From the NCBI RefSeq assembly GCF_003853415.1, contig NZ_QTPP01000028.1:47069-111068 (forward strand): 64,000 nt of DNA, given 5' to 3'. Position 1 is the first letter of the stretch; the number at the start of each line of letters is the position of its first letter. Positions 15,795 through 24,845 of this stretch are shown piece by piece. Under the pieces are notes generated by a model. It did no database searches, had not been told where the DNA came from, and saw only the letters and a program-made list of their open reading frames with translations. A program made the position numbers and the translations under genes. The stretch is from Burkholderia sp. Bp9142 (GTDB lineage Bacteria > Pseudomonadota > Gammaproteobacteria > Burkholderiales > Burkholderiaceae).

Positions 15795-16937
15795 TTACAT
15801 CTTCACTTCGTCGAGCAGCGTCTTCTTGCCGCCCTTGTAGTTGTACAGCGAGATCACGCCGTGCTGCAGGTCGCCCTTCGAATCGAAGGTCGTGGTGCCG
15901 ATCACGCCCGTGTACTTCGTCGCCGGCATCGCGCCGAGGATCTTCGCCGGGTCCGTCGAGTTCGCGCGCTTCATCGCGTCGGCGACGATGTACACCGCGT
16001 CATACGTGAACGGTGCGTAGATCTGGATCGGCTGGCCGAAGCGCTTCTCGTACTTCGCCTTGAACGCGCCGCCGCCCGGCATCTTCTCGAGCGATGCACC
16101 GGCTTCCGAGCACACGACGTTGTCGGTCGCATCGCCGGCCAGGTCCGCCAGCTTCTCCGTGCACACGCCGTCGCCCGCGAAGATCTTCGCGCGCAGGCCG
16201 AGCTGCTTCGCCTGTTTCGCGAACGGGCCGCCGGTGGCGTCCATGCCGCCGTACATGATCGCGTCCGGATTCTCGCCCTTGATCTTGGTCAGGATCGCGC
16301 GGAAGTCGACCGCCTTGTCGTTGGTCGCGTCGTGCGACAGCACCTTCAGGCCGAGCGCCTTCGCCTTCTTCTCGAACTCGTTCGCGAGACCCTGGCCGTA
16401 AGCGGTCGAATCGTCGACCACCGCGACGCTCTTGATGCCCTTCGAATGCGCGTAGTCGGCGAGTGCCGGGCCCTGCTGCGCATCGGTCGCCACCACGCGA
16501 TACGTGGTCTTGAAGCCTTGCTGCGTGTAAGCCGGGTTGGTCGCCGACGGCGAGATCTGCACGATGCCCGCATCGCTGTAGATCTTCGAGGCCGGGATCG
16601 ACGTACCCGAGTTCAGGTGGCCGATGACCGCGACGACCTTGTCGTCGACGAGCTTCTGCGCGACCTGCGTGGCCTGGCGCGGGTCGGCCGCGTCATCCTG
16701 CGGGTCCAGTTGTAGCGTGATCTTCTGGCCGCCGATCGTGAGACCCTTGGCGTTGATCTCCTCGACCGCGAGACGTGCACCGTTTTCGTTGTCCTTGCCC
16801 AGGTGTGCAATGCCGCCCGTCAACGGCGCGACGTGGCCGATCTTGACGACTTGATCGGCGGCTGCGTTGCCTGCAGCTGCAGCGCACAGCATCGCAGCTG
16901 CGGTGATCGGCAACAGCTTTTGCATCTTGATATTCAT
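15795..16937 (-). CDS. branched-chain amino-acid ABC transporter periplasmic binding protein
   Basis: A 380-residue periplasmic protein: signal peptide to about residue 27 (KLLPITAAAMLCAAAAGNAA), then Peripla_BP_6 fold with VKIGHVAPLTGGIAHLGKDN, NGARLAVEEINAKGL, VIGHLNSGTSIPASKIYSDA and YAPFTYDAVYIVADAMKRAN, matching LivK/LivJ. Captures leucine/isoleucine/valine for a LivHMGF permease, which is not adjacent; it stands alone with its own terminator, suggesting abundant expression. Start ATG 16937 has a GGAGA site. Confidence 0.94.
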   Translation of the reverse strand: MNIKMQKLLPITAAAMLCAAAAGNAAADQVVKIGHVAPLTGGIAHLGKDNENGARLAVEEINAKGLTIGGQKITLQLDPQDDAADPRQATQVAQKLVDDKVVAVIGHLNSGTSIPASKIYSDAGIVQISPSATNPAYTQQGFKTTYRVVATDAQQGPALADYAHSKGIKSVAVVDDSTAYGQGLANEFEKKAKALGLKVLSHDATNDKAVDFRAILTKIKGENPDAIMYGGMDATGGPFAKQAKQLGLRAKIFAGDGVCTEKLADLAGDATDNVVCSEAGASLEKMPGGGAFKAKYEKRFGQPIQIYAPFTYDAVYIVADAMKRANSTDPAKILGAMPATKYTGVIGTTTFDSKGDLQHGVISLYNYKGGKKTLLDEVKM

Positions 16938-17387
16938 GTAAGTCTCCAGTTTCGGTCCCAATAAACGCCATCGCCCGGTGCCCCGCTGCCATCCCTGTGT
17001 TTGCATCACTGGACGATTCGCCGGTTGCATCGTTCATGCACTTGGCCTCAAGCACGTGGGAAACGGCCGCTTTTAGCGACCGACCGCCCGTACTTGCGCG
17101 CAAGTGTAGGTGATCAAATTAATTTGTGGGACTTTTTTGGGGTAGTGGTAACACTACCGATACGGGCACTTTGGAATGACTACTCGAATATCGCTGCAAG
17201 CCCCGCCGGATAAGGGTTTCCGCTAATTTCGGACAGCCTGGTCGAAAGGTTGATTTAAAGCATTCCCGCGTCATTTCGATTCGGTATTTTGTGCGGGGGA
17301 TCGTTGAATGAAACGCGTGTGACGGCACGCGCGTTTTCGGCGCGATACGGGCTCCGATACGCGCCGATCCGGCGGCCGTCGAGCCGT
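16938..17387. other. intergenic region upstream of the livK-like gene
   Basis: About 450 bp. An AT-richer stretch (about 17108-17160, containing TTAATTTGTGGGACTTTTTT) may hold the livK promoter, which would leave a leader of roughly 170-200 nt. No gene seen. Confidence 0.35.
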
Positions 17388-18467
17388 TCATGCGGCCATT
17401 GCGCGCCATTCGGCATCGAGCGCGCCGACGAGCTGCGACGTCGTCAGCGCGGCGTCGCGCCGCCGTGCGAGCGGCGCCCCCTGCCCGGCCCACAGCGACA
17501 GGTAGTCGCCGTCGTTCGCGCGCGCGGCGGCCTGGCGCAGCGGCTGCGTCAGCGCATTCTGCACCGGATACGGCGCGGCATCGGCCGCGCGTTCGCCGAG
17601 CCGCGCCATCAGCGTGTTGCGCAGTCCGCGCGCATGACGCCCGGTGATCGCCCGCGTGACCTGCGTCGACGTGTCGGCGCTCGCGAGCAGCCGCGCCTTC
17701 CAGTCCGCCGCGATCGCGCTTTCCACACACGTCAGGAACGCGGTGCCGAGTTGCGCGCCCTGCGCGCCGAGCGCGAGCGCGGCGGCGATCCCGCGGCCGT
17801 CCATGATGCCGCCCGCGGCGAGCACCGGCAGGCCGGTCGCATCGACGAGCTGCGGCACCAGCGCGAGCGTGCCGATCAGCGCGTCGTCGGCCGAGCCGAT
17901 GAAGGTGCCGCGATGGCCGCCGGCTTCGGCGCCCTGCGCGGACAGCGCGTCGGCGCCGGCCGCCCGCCACGCGAGCCCTTCGGCGACGTGCGTCGCGGTG
18001 CCGATCACGTAGGTGCCGGCAGCCTTCAGGCGCGCGACGTCGGCCGCGTCGAGCACGCCGAACGTGAAGCTCGCGACCGGCACGCGCAGCGCGACGAGCG
18101 CGTCGAACTGCGCGCGGAAGTCGGGCGCGTAGCGCGCGGGCACGGTGCCGGGCGGCAGTCCGAGCGTCGCGTTCAACGGATCGATCGCGGCGAGCGCGCG
18201 GGCGACGGTCGCCGCGTCGGGCGCGGCCTCGGGCAACACGAACAGGTTCACGGCGAACGGACGCGCGGTCGCCGCGCGAATCGCGGCGACTTCGGTCGCG
18301 AGACGGTCCGGCTCGAACGCGCCGGCGCCGAGGCTGCCGAGCGCGCCGGCATTGGATGCGGCCGCGACCATCGCGGCCGTGGTCGCACCGACCATCGGCG
18401 CCTGCACGAGCGGCAGGCGCAGGCCGAAGCGTTCGGAAAACGGGGTGGACAATGCACGGGCGGACAT
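17388..18467 (-). CDS. nitronate monooxygenase (2-nitropropane dioxygenase family)
   Basis: A 359-residue FMN-dependent TIM barrel. Signature segments: LPLVQAPMVGATTAAMVAAA at the N-terminus, GAEAGGHRGTF with the catalytic His, VLAAGGIMDGRGIAAALALG and AQLGTAFLTCVESA (phosphate-binding). Oxidises alkyl nitronates such as propionate-3-nitronate to keto acids. Start ATG 18467. Single gene divergent from the dienelactone hydrolase. Confidence 0.92.
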   Translation of the reverse strand: MSARALSTPFSERFGLRLPLVQAPMVGATTAAMVAAASNAGALGSLGAGAFEPDRLATEVAAIRAATARPFAVNLFVLPEAAPDAATVARALAAIDPLNATLGLPPGTVPARYAPDFRAQFDALVALRVPVASFTFGVLDAADVARLKAAGTYVIGTATHVAEGLAWRAAGADALSAQGAEAGGHRGTFIGSADDALIGTLALVPQLVDATGLPVLAAGGIMDGRGIAAALALGAQGAQLGTAFLTCVESAIAADWKARLLASADTSTQVTRAITGRHARGLRNTLMARLGERAADAAPYPVQNALTQPLRQAAARANDGDYLSLWAGQGAPLARRRDAALTTSQLVGALDAEWRAMAA

Positions 18468-18739
18468 GGTGAATCCTTCGATGACGATGCGCGAAAGCGC
18501 TTTGTAAAAGCCGACACGTCGACTCTATCGAAGCGGCGCGCCCTCGAAAAATGAATAATCGAGATCAAAACGATCGCTGCGCGAGAAGCGCGTGCGGGAC
18601 GCCGGTTCGACAAGCGCGCCCACCCGGCAGGCGCGCCGCTTGCGCGCGCTGCAGCGCCACGGGATTGGTGGCACACTAGGCCGCCCCTTTTTCCATCCGC
18701 GGCGCGCCCGTCGCGCGCCCGTTCGCCAGGAGTTCAAAC

Positions 18740-19432
18740 GTGACTGCCCAATGGATCGACATCCCGACCGGTAACGACAGCTTCGGCGGCTATCTCGCGC
18801 TGCCCAAGCGCGGCACGGGCCCCGCCGTCATCATCATCCAGGAGATCTTCGGCGTGAACTCGCACATCCGCGCGGTCGCCGACCAGTACGCGGCCGACGG
18901 CTTCGTCGCACTCGCGCCGGACGTGTTCTGGCGCACGCAGCCGCGCGTCGAGCTGACCTACGAAGGCGCCGATCGCGACAAAGGCATCGAGCTGATGAAG
19001 AAAACCGACGTCGGCCTCGCGGTCGCGGACATCGGCGCGGCCGCCGACGCGTTGCGCGCACGCCCGGAAGTCGCCGGCAAGATCGCCGCGATCGGCTACT
19101 GCTTCGGCGGCCAGCTCGCATACCGCGCGGCCGCTGCGGCCAAGGTCGATGCGGCGGTCGCCTATTACGGCGGCGGCATCCAGAATGCGCTCGACCTTGC
19201 CGGCAAGATCACGCAGCCGATCCTGTTCCACTACGCGGAGAACGACCACGGGATCCCGCTCGACGCCGTCGAGCAGGTGAAGGGCGCGTTCGCGGGCCGC
19301 CACAATGCGTCGTTCCACCTGTACCCGGGCGCCGAGCACGGCTTCAACTGCACGGACCGCGCGTCTTACAACCAGCGCGCGTCGGCCCTCGCGCACGGCC
19401 GCACGCTGACGTTCCTCGCCGAGCACCTGTAA
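18740..19432 (+). CDS. dienelactone hydrolase family protein
   Basis: A 230-residue alpha/beta hydrolase with the DLH nucleophile GYCFGGQL (Cys near 118), the acid in HYAENDHGIP and the His in GAEHGFNC, giving a Cys-Asp-His triad. IQEIFGVNSHIRAVADQYA is the family's N-terminal hallmark. Classical members open dienelactones in chlorocatechol breakdown; no such pathway genes are nearby, so a general esterase role is possible. GTG 18740 has an AGGAG ribosome-binding site. Confidence 0.93.
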   Translation: MTAQWIDIPTGNDSFGGYLALPKRGTGPAVIIIQEIFGVNSHIRAVADQYAADGFVALAPDVFWRTQPRVELTYEGADRDKGIELMKKTDVGLAVADIGAAADALRARPEVAGKIAAIGYCFGGQLAYRAAAAAKVDAAVAYYGGGIQNALDLAGKITQPILFHYAENDHGIPLDAVEQVKGAFAGRHNASFHLYPGAEHGFNCTDRASYNQRASALAHGRTLTFLAEHL

Positions 19433-19513
19433 AGGCAGCAGGAAGCGGGCCCGGTGCGCCGGGCCCGCGTTATCCTCCTTTCATCGCCACAGGTCACAAC
19501 GGGGGTGACAGCG

Positions 19514-20992
19514 ATGCACTCGGACTATCTCGCGCATGACGCGATCGGCCTCGCCGCACTCGTGCGCGAGCGCAAGGCGAGCCCGCGCGAGCTGCTCGAC
19601 GCCGCGATCGGCCAGGCCGAAGCGGTCAACGGCGCGGTCAACGCGATCGTGCTGCAGGACTACGACGCCGCGCGCAAACGCGCGGCGTCGGCCGGCGACA
19701 CCAGCACCGGCGCGCCGTTCGCCGGTGTCCCGTATCTGGTCAAGGATCTCGGCGCGGCGGTGGCCGGGCTGCCGCTGTCGATGGGCAGCCGCCACTATCG
19801 CTACTTCGTCCCCGCCGACGATTCGCCGCTGATCGCGCGCAGCCGCGCGGCGGGGCTCAACGTGTTCGGCAAGACCAACACGTCGGAAATCGGCCAGATG
19901 CCGTACACCGAACCCGAGCTGTTCGGCGCGTGCCGCAATCCGTGGAACCTCGATCACACGCCCGGCGGCTCGAGCGGCGGCGCGGCCGCGGCCGTCGCGG
20001 CCGGCATCGTGCCGCTCGCGCATGCGTCCGACGGCGGCGGCTCGATCCGGATCCCGGCGTCGTGCTGCGGGCTGTTCGGCCTGAAGCCGAGCCGCAACCC
20101 GATGCTGGTCGACCTGCCGTCGAACGGCGAGCTGGTGGTCCAGCACGCGGTGTCGCGCAGCGTGCGCGACAGCGCGCTGCTGCTCGACGTGACGACCGGC
20201 CAGACGCTGCCGCCCGGCGCGCCCGGCACCTTTCTCGGCGAGCTCGACACGCCGCCCGGCCCGCTGCGGATCGGCCTCGTCGTCGACCCGATGCTCGCGC
20301 CGGCCCTCGCCGACGACACGCGCGCGGCGCTCGACGATGCAGCCGCGCTCGTCGAATCGCTCGGCCATCACGTGGAACCGGCGACGCTGCACATCGACTA
20401 TGGGCGCGCGGCCGAAACCTTTCTCACGCTGTGGGCGACGATCGCCGAGGAGATGGTGCTCGGCGCCCGCGCGCTGACCGGGCGCACGCCGAAGCGCGCC
20501 GAGTTCGAACCGGCGACGTGGGCGATGGCCGTGGTCGGCCGGCGCGTCGCCCGCGCGCGCCTGCCGGACGTGCTCGAATGGCAGCGCCAGCTCACCGTGC
20601 AGGTCGCGGGCCTCGTGTCGCGCTACGACGCGATCCTGTGCGCGACGCTCGCAGGGCCGCCGGTCAGGATCGGGGAGCTGCAGCCGACGCCGCTCGAAGC
20701 CGCGCAGATGAAGCTGCTCGGCGCGCTGCCGGTGAAGCCGCTGCTGCGGGAAATGCTCGCGAAGGCGTCGGAGAAGGCGTTCGCCTGGGCCGGCTGCACC
20801 GAGCTGTTCAACCTGACGGGGCAGCCGGCGATGTCGGTGCCGCTCTACTGGAACCCGCGCGGGCTGCCGATCGGCGTGCAGTTCGTCGCACGCCACGCCG
20901 ACGAGGCGCTGCTGCTGAAACTCGCACGCCAGCTCGAACGGGCACGGCCGTGGTTCGACCGGCGTCCGCCGCTGATGCAGGCGCAGCGCTGA
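19514..20992 (+). CDS. amidase signature family hydrolase
   Basis: A 492-residue amidase with the Ser-cisSer-Lys triad: Lys77 in YLVKDLG, Ser153 in GGSSGG and Ser177 in GGGSIRIP. Length is typical of AmiE/GatA-like enzymes, but no gatB/C partners are adjacent, so this is a stand-alone amidase (for aryl or alkyl amides, or 6-aminohexanoate-type substrates). Start ATG 19514; a GTG 9 bases upstream is an alternative. Ends just before a terminator shared with metF. Confidence 0.92.
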   Translation: MHSDYLAHDAIGLAALVRERKASPRELLDAAIGQAEAVNGAVNAIVLQDYDAARKRAASAGDTSTGAPFAGVPYLVKDLGAAVAGLPLSMGSRHYRYFVPADDSPLIARSRAAGLNVFGKTNTSEIGQMPYTEPELFGACRNPWNLDHTPGGSSGGAAAAVAAGIVPLAHASDGGGSIRIPASCCGLFGLKPSRNPMLVDLPSNGELVVQHAVSRSVRDSALLLDVTTGQTLPPGAPGTFLGELDTPPGPLRIGLVVDPMLAPALADDTRAALDDAAALVESLGHHVEPATLHIDYGRAAETFLTLWATIAEEMVLGARALTGRTPKRAEFEPATWAMAVVGRRVARARLPDVLEWQRQLTVQVAGLVSRYDAILCATLAGPPVRIGELQPTPLEAAQMKLLGALPVKPLLREMLAKASEKAFAWAGCTELFNLTGQPAMSVPLYWNPRGLPIGVQFVARHADEALLLKLARQLERARPWFDRRPPLMQAQR

Positions 20993-21021
20993 CGCAAGCG
21001 CTTCGATCGACAGCAAAAAAA

Positions 21022-21046
21022 GCCCCGCCGGTTTTGCCGGCGGGGC
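21022..21046 (-). terminator. terminator of the ahcY-metF operon
   Basis: GCCCCGCCGG and CCGGCGGGGC form a 10-bp stem followed on the minus strand by seven Ts. It also faces the amidase from the other side, where the T-run is shorter. Confidence 0.9.
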
Positions 21047-21074
21047 CTTTGCGCATGCGACCGCGTGATGACGC

Positions 21075-21905
21075 TTACATGGTGAGCCGTTCGCAGATGG
21101 TCCGCGTCGCGGACGCCGCGTTCAGCGTATAGAAGTGCAGCCCCGGCACGCCCGCATCGATCAGGCGCTGGCACAGGCCCGTGACGACGTCCGCGCCGAA
21201 CGCACGGATCGCGTCGCGATCGTCGCCGAAGCTCTCGAGCCGGCGCGCGACCCAACGCGGCACTTCCGCGCCGCACATTTCCGAGAAGCGCATCAGCTGC
21301 GAGAAGTTCGTGATCGGCATGATGCCCGGCACGATCGGCACGTCCACACCCAGCTTGCGCGCATCGTCGACGAAGCGGAAGTACGCGTCCGCGTTGAAGA
21401 AGTACTGCGTGATCGCGGAATTCGCGCCGGCCTTCACCTTGCGCGCGAAGTTCTCGAGATCGGCCTTCGGCGAGCGCGATTGCGGGTGGTACTCCGGATA
21501 GCCGGCGACTTCGATGTGGAACCAGTCGCCATGCTCGGCGCGGATGAAGCTGACCAGCTCGGACGCATAGCGCAGCTCGCCGACCGCGCCCATCCCCGAC
21601 GGCAGGTCGCCGCGCAGCGCGACGATATGCCGGATGCCGTACGAGCGGTACTGGTCGAGGATCGCGCGCAGGCTGTCGCGCGACGAGCCGATGCACGACA
21701 GGTGCGGCGCGGCTTCGAGGCCGTCCTTCTGCATGTCGAGCACGGTATCGAGCGTGCCCTGCTGGGTCGAGCCGCCGGCGCCGAACGTCACGGAGACGAA
21801 TTTCGGCTTCAGCGGCAGCAGCTGCGCACGCGTCGCGCGCAGCTTCTCGACGCCGTCCGCCGTCTTCGGCGGGAAGAATTCAAACGAAAGTTCGATCGGT
21901 TTCAT
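21075..21905 (-). CDS. metF: 5,10-methylenetetrahydrofolate reductase MetF
   Basis: A 276-residue FAD-binding TIM barrel: ELSFEFFPPKTADGVEKLRA at the N-terminus, VTFGAGGSTQQGT, ALRGDLPSGMG and ITQYFFNADAYFRFVDDARK are MetF motifs. Reduces methylene-THF to methyl-THF for homocysteine remethylation. Third gene of an operon with ahcY and a small membrane protein, so the SAH riboswitch upstream of ahcY should also control it. Start ATG 21905; the two codons before are not conserved. Confidence 0.96.
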   Translation of the reverse strand: MKPIELSFEFFPPKTADGVEKLRATRAQLLPLKPKFVSVTFGAGGSTQQGTLDTVLDMQKDGLEAAPHLSCIGSSRDSLRAILDQYRSYGIRHIVALRGDLPSGMGAVGELRYASELVSFIRAEHGDWFHIEVAGYPEYHPQSRSPKADLENFARKVKAGANSAITQYFFNADAYFRFVDDARKLGVDVPIVPGIMPITNFSQLMRFSEMCGAEVPRWVARRLESFGDDRDAIRAFGADVVTGLCQRLIDAGVPGLHFYTLNAASATRTICERLTM

Positions 21906-21929
21906 GATTCGCAAGAGTGGGCCCGGCCG

Positions 21930-22283
21930 TCAGCCGATGTCGCGCTGCCCGAAGATCAGCGCGGACAGCAGCCACGACACGATGCTGTACAGGATCGAAC
22001 CGAAGAACGCGGACCAGAACCCCGACACCTCGAACCCCTTCAGCAGCGACGACGCGAACCAGAAGCACAGCGCGTTCACGACGAGGATGAACACCCCGAG
22101 CGTGACGATCGTGACGGGCAGCGTCAGCAGGATCAGCACCGGACGGATCACTGTGTTGATCAGGCCGAGCACGACCGCGATGATCAGCGCGGTGCCGAAG
22201 CTCTTGATGTGGATCGACGGCACGAGGTACGTGATGATCAGCAGCGCGAGGGCGTTGATGACCCAGGTGAGGATGACGCTCAT
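21930..22283 (-). CDS. small integral membrane protein, phage-holin family/DUF360 (YvlD-like)
   Basis: A 117-residue protein that is almost entirely four hydrophobic helices (LTWVINALALLIITYLVPSI; ALIIAVVLGLINTVIRPVLI; TLGVFILVVNALCFWFASSL; FFGSILYSIVSWLLSALIFG). This matches the YvlD/DUF360 group. It lies between ahcY and metF in a conserved methionine-cycle operon, which suggests a link to SAM/SAH metabolism or transport, but function is unknown. GGAG-type site before ATG 22283. Confidence 0.85.
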   Translation of the reverse strand: MSVILTWVINALALLIITYLVPSIHIKSFGTALIIAVVLGLINTVIRPVLILLTLPVTIVTLGVFILVVNALCFWFASSLLKGFEVSGFWSAFFGSILYSIVSWLLSALIFGQRDIG

Positions 22284-22448
22284 GGAGGGCTCCGGTTCGG
22301 TTGTCGATCTGGTCGGTCAATGCTCGGTTACCGCCGCCGTCCGCCACGCATGCCCGCGGGCACGACGCGACGGACGGCGATCCGGCACCGTGCCGCCGAC
22401 CCGCGCGCGCCCGTTGCGGGGCGCACGCGGCACGGCGGCCTCGGCGCA

Positions 22449-23867
22449 TCAGTAGCGGTAGTGGTTCGGCTTGAACGGGCCGTCCTTCTGCACGCCGATG
22501 TACGAAGCCTGCTCGTCCGACAGCACGGACAGGTTCGCGCCGATGCGCGCGAGGTGCAGGCGCGCGACCTTTTCGTCGAGATGCTTCGGCAGCACGTACA
22601 CCTTGTTCTCGTACTCGCCGCCGCGCACGAACAGCTCGATCTGCGCAAGCGTCTGGTTCGCGAACGAGTTCGACATCACGAACGACGGGTGGCCGGTCGC
22701 GCAGCCGAGGTTCACGAGGCGGCCTTCGGCCAGCAGGATCACGCGCTTGCCGTCCGGGAAGATGATGTGGTCGACCTGCGGCTTGATGTTTTCCCACTCG
22801 TACTGGCGGGTCGACGCGACGTCGATTTCCGAGTCGAAGTGACCGATGTTGCAGACGATCGCGTTGTGGCGCATCGCCTTCATGTGATCGTGGTTGATCA
22901 CGTGGTAGTTGCCGGTCGCCGTCACGAAGATGTCGGCCTTGTCGGCCGCGTATTCCATCGTCACGACGCGGTAGCCTTCCATCGCCGCCTGCAGCGCGCA
23001 GATCGGATCGATTTCGGTGACCCACACGGTCGCGCCCAGGCCGCGCAGCGACTGCGCGCAGCCCTTGCCCACGTCGCCGTAGCCCGCGACGACCGCGACC
23101 TTGCCCGCGATCATCACGTCGGTCGCGCGCTTGATGCCGTCGACGAGCGACTCGCGGCAGCCGTACAGGTTGTCGAACTTCGACTTCGTGACCGAGTCGT
23201 TCACGTTGAATGCCGGGAACGGCAGGCGGCCGTCCTTTTCCATCTGGTACAGGCGGTGCACGCCGGTCGTGGTCTCTTCGGTCACGCCCTTGATGTGCGC
23301 GAGGCGCGTCGAGTACCAGGTCGGGTCGGCGTCGAGGTGCGTCGCGATCGACTTGTACAGCGCGACTTCTTCCTCGTTGGTCGGCTTCGCGATCACCGAA
23401 CGGTCCTTCTCGGCCTTCGAGCCGAGGATCAGCAGCAGCGTTGCGTCGCCGCCGTCGTCCAGGATCATGTTCGCGAATTCGCCGTTCGGCCATTCGAAGA
23501 TGCGGTGCGAGAACTCCCAGTATTCGTCGAGCGACTCGCCCTTGAACGCGAACACCGGCGTGCCGGCTTCGACGATCGCGGCAGCGGCGTGGTCCTGCGT
23601 CGAGAAGATGTTGCACGACGCCCAGCGGACATCGGCGCCGAGCGCCTTCAGCGTCTCGATCAGCACGCCGGTCTGGATCGTCATGTGCAGCGAGCCTGCG
23701 ATGCGCGCGCCCTTCAGCGGCTGCTGCGCCTTGTATTCGTCGCGGATCTGCACGAGGCCCGGCATTTCGGTCTCGGCGATGTTCAGTTCCTTGCGGCCCC
23801 AGCCGGCAAGCGCCATGTCGGCGACGACGTAATCCTTGGAAGCTTGCGAATTGATAATGGCGTTCAT
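22449..23867 (-). CDS. ahcY: S-adenosylhomocysteine hydrolase AhcY
   Basis: A 472-residue NAD-dependent enzyme that splits SAH into adenosine and homocysteine. Visible motifs: YVVADMALAGWGRKELNIAE at the N-terminus, NDSVTKSKFDNLYG (catalytic Lys region), the NAD-binding GYGDVGKGCAQSLRGLG, and KPNHYRY at the C-terminus. It has the 40-residue bacterial insertion that human AHCY lacks. The ATG at 23867 is chosen over the GTG just before it because AGGAGG is then 5 bases away. Preceded by an SAH riboswitch. Confidence 0.98.
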   Translation of the reverse strand: MNAIINSQASKDYVVADMALAGWGRKELNIAETEMPGLVQIRDEYKAQQPLKGARIAGSLHMTIQTGVLIETLKALGADVRWASCNIFSTQDHAAAAIVEAGTPVFAFKGESLDEYWEFSHRIFEWPNGEFANMILDDGGDATLLLILGSKAEKDRSVIAKPTNEEEVALYKSIATHLDADPTWYSTRLAHIKGVTEETTTGVHRLYQMEKDGRLPFPAFNVNDSVTKSKFDNLYGCRESLVDGIKRATDVMIAGKVAVVAGYGDVGKGCAQSLRGLGATVWVTEIDPICALQAAMEGYRVVTMEYAADKADIFVTATGNYHVINHDHMKAMRHNAIVCNIGHFDSEIDVASTRQYEWENIKPQVDHIIFPDGKRVILLAEGRLVNLGCATGHPSFVMSNSFANQTLAQIELFVRGGEYENKVYVLPKHLDEKVARLHLARIGANLSVLSDEQASYIGVQKDGPFKPNHYRY

Positions 23868-23877
23868 CACGCCCTCC

Positions 23878-23898
23878 TTTCTAAAAAAGTTCTAGAAA
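23878..23898 (-). promoter_or_regulatory. hairpin abutting the ahcY ribosome-binding site
   Basis: TTTCTA and TAGAAA (6-bp stem, 9-nt loop) lie directly against the AGGAGG (23873-23878) of ahcY on the minus strand. This is the likely expression platform of the SAH riboswitch, which is of the ON type: SAH binding would free the ribosome-binding site. The pairing alternative has not been computed. Confidence 0.5.
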
Positions 23899-23907
23899 TT
23901 GGTGACG

Positions 23908-24013
23908 TGAGCGCCGTTCAGGAAGCGGGGCCGGCGCGAATCTCGCCGCACGGCTGCTTGGTGAAGCTTTCCGAGCCTGGCGGACGCAGAAGGTCCGTCG
24001 CAACGCTCCTCGG
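23908..24013 (-). ncRNA. SAH riboswitch upstream of ahcY
   Basis: On the minus strand the leader has the conserved 5' element CCGAGGAGCGTTGCGACGG (24013 downward), then CCGCCAGGCTCGG (P1 3' side) and, before the gene, GGCGCTC, which can form the pseudoknot with GAGCG. This matches the SAH riboswitch class found almost only upstream of ahcY in proteobacteria and actinobacteria. It senses high SAH and raises ahcY (and here metF) expression. About 40 nt separates it from the start codon. Confidence 0.92.
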
Positions 24014-24094
24014 AAAACGGGAGGGATTGTAGCAAATCGGCGCGGGAAATGCGCGCCGCGCGCGGTGTCGGCACGCGTGGGCGCAATGAAAGGG

Positions 24095-24829
24095 TCAGTT
24101 CTCCGCGCCGACCCACGCCTGTTCGCGCAGCCGCGCGCGCAGGCGGGCGACGGCCTGGCTGTGCAGCTGGCACACGCGCGATTCGCTGACCTCGAGCACC
24201 GCGCCGATCTCGCGCAGGTTCAGCCCGCGCTCGTAGTACAGCGACATCAGCAGCTTCTCGCGCTCGGGCAGCCGGTCGATCGCGTCGACGAGCGCCTCGC
24301 GCAGGTGGTCGTCGAGCAACGTCGACAGCGGATCGGCGTGATCGACGCGATAGCGGTCGAGGAACGGCTCGTCGTCGGCCGCGCGGTCGAAATCCTCGTA
24401 GTAAATCAGCTGGCTGCCGTGCAGGTCCTGCAGCATCCCCTGGTATTCGTCGAGCGGCATCTTCAGGTGCTGCGCGATCTCGATCTCGCTCGCCGAGCGG
24501 CCGAGCTGCTGCTCGACCTGGTGCACCGCGTACTCGACCTCGCGCGACGTCTTGCGCAGGCTGCGCGGCAGCCAGTCGTTGCTGCGCAGTTCGTCGAGCA
24601 TCGCGCCGCGGATGCGCTGGGTCGCATAGGTCTCGAACTGCGCGCCCTGGTCCTCCTTGTAGCGGCCGGCCGCGTCCATCAGGCCGATCATGCCGGCCTG
24701 GATCAGGTCGTCGAGGTCGACGCTCGCCGGCATCTTCGCGACGAGCTGCAGCCCCAGGCGCCGCACGAGCGGCGCGTATTGCGCGAGCACGTCGGCCTGG
24801 GTCATCTTTCCTTGAGCGTTGTACATCAT
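24095..24829 (-). CDS. fliA: flagellar sigma factor FliA (sigma-28)
   Basis: A 244-residue sigma-70-family protein with region 2 (LDDLIQAGMIGLMDAAGRYK, FETYATQRIRGAMLDELRSN), region 3 and region 4 helix-turn-helix (GLNLREIGAVLEVSESRVCQ). DWLPRSLRKTSREVEYA is typical of FliA. It drives class III flagellar genes, which here should include motA-cheZ and fliC, whose promoters fit its consensus. ATG 24829 with GGAGAGAG site. Last gene of flhBAFG-fliA, 16 bp after flhG. Confidence 0.97.
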   Translation of the reverse strand: MMYNAQGKMTQADVLAQYAPLVRRLGLQLVAKMPASVDLDDLIQAGMIGLMDAAGRYKEDQGAQFETYATQRIRGAMLDELRSNDWLPRSLRKTSREVEYAVHQVEQQLGRSASEIEIAQHLKMPLDEYQGMLQDLHGSQLIYYEDFDRAADDEPFLDRYRVDHADPLSTLLDDHLREALVDAIDRLPEREKLLMSLYYERGLNLREIGAVLEVSESRVCQLHSQAVARLRARLREQAWVGAEN

Positions 24830-24845
24830 GGCTCTCTCCTTCCGC

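Noticed and set aside
21135..24032. 965-codon open frame antisense to metF and ahcY
   Set aside because: Same GC-driven shadow effect; its product is Arg/Leu/His-rich with no recognisable fold, and metF and ahcY are certain.
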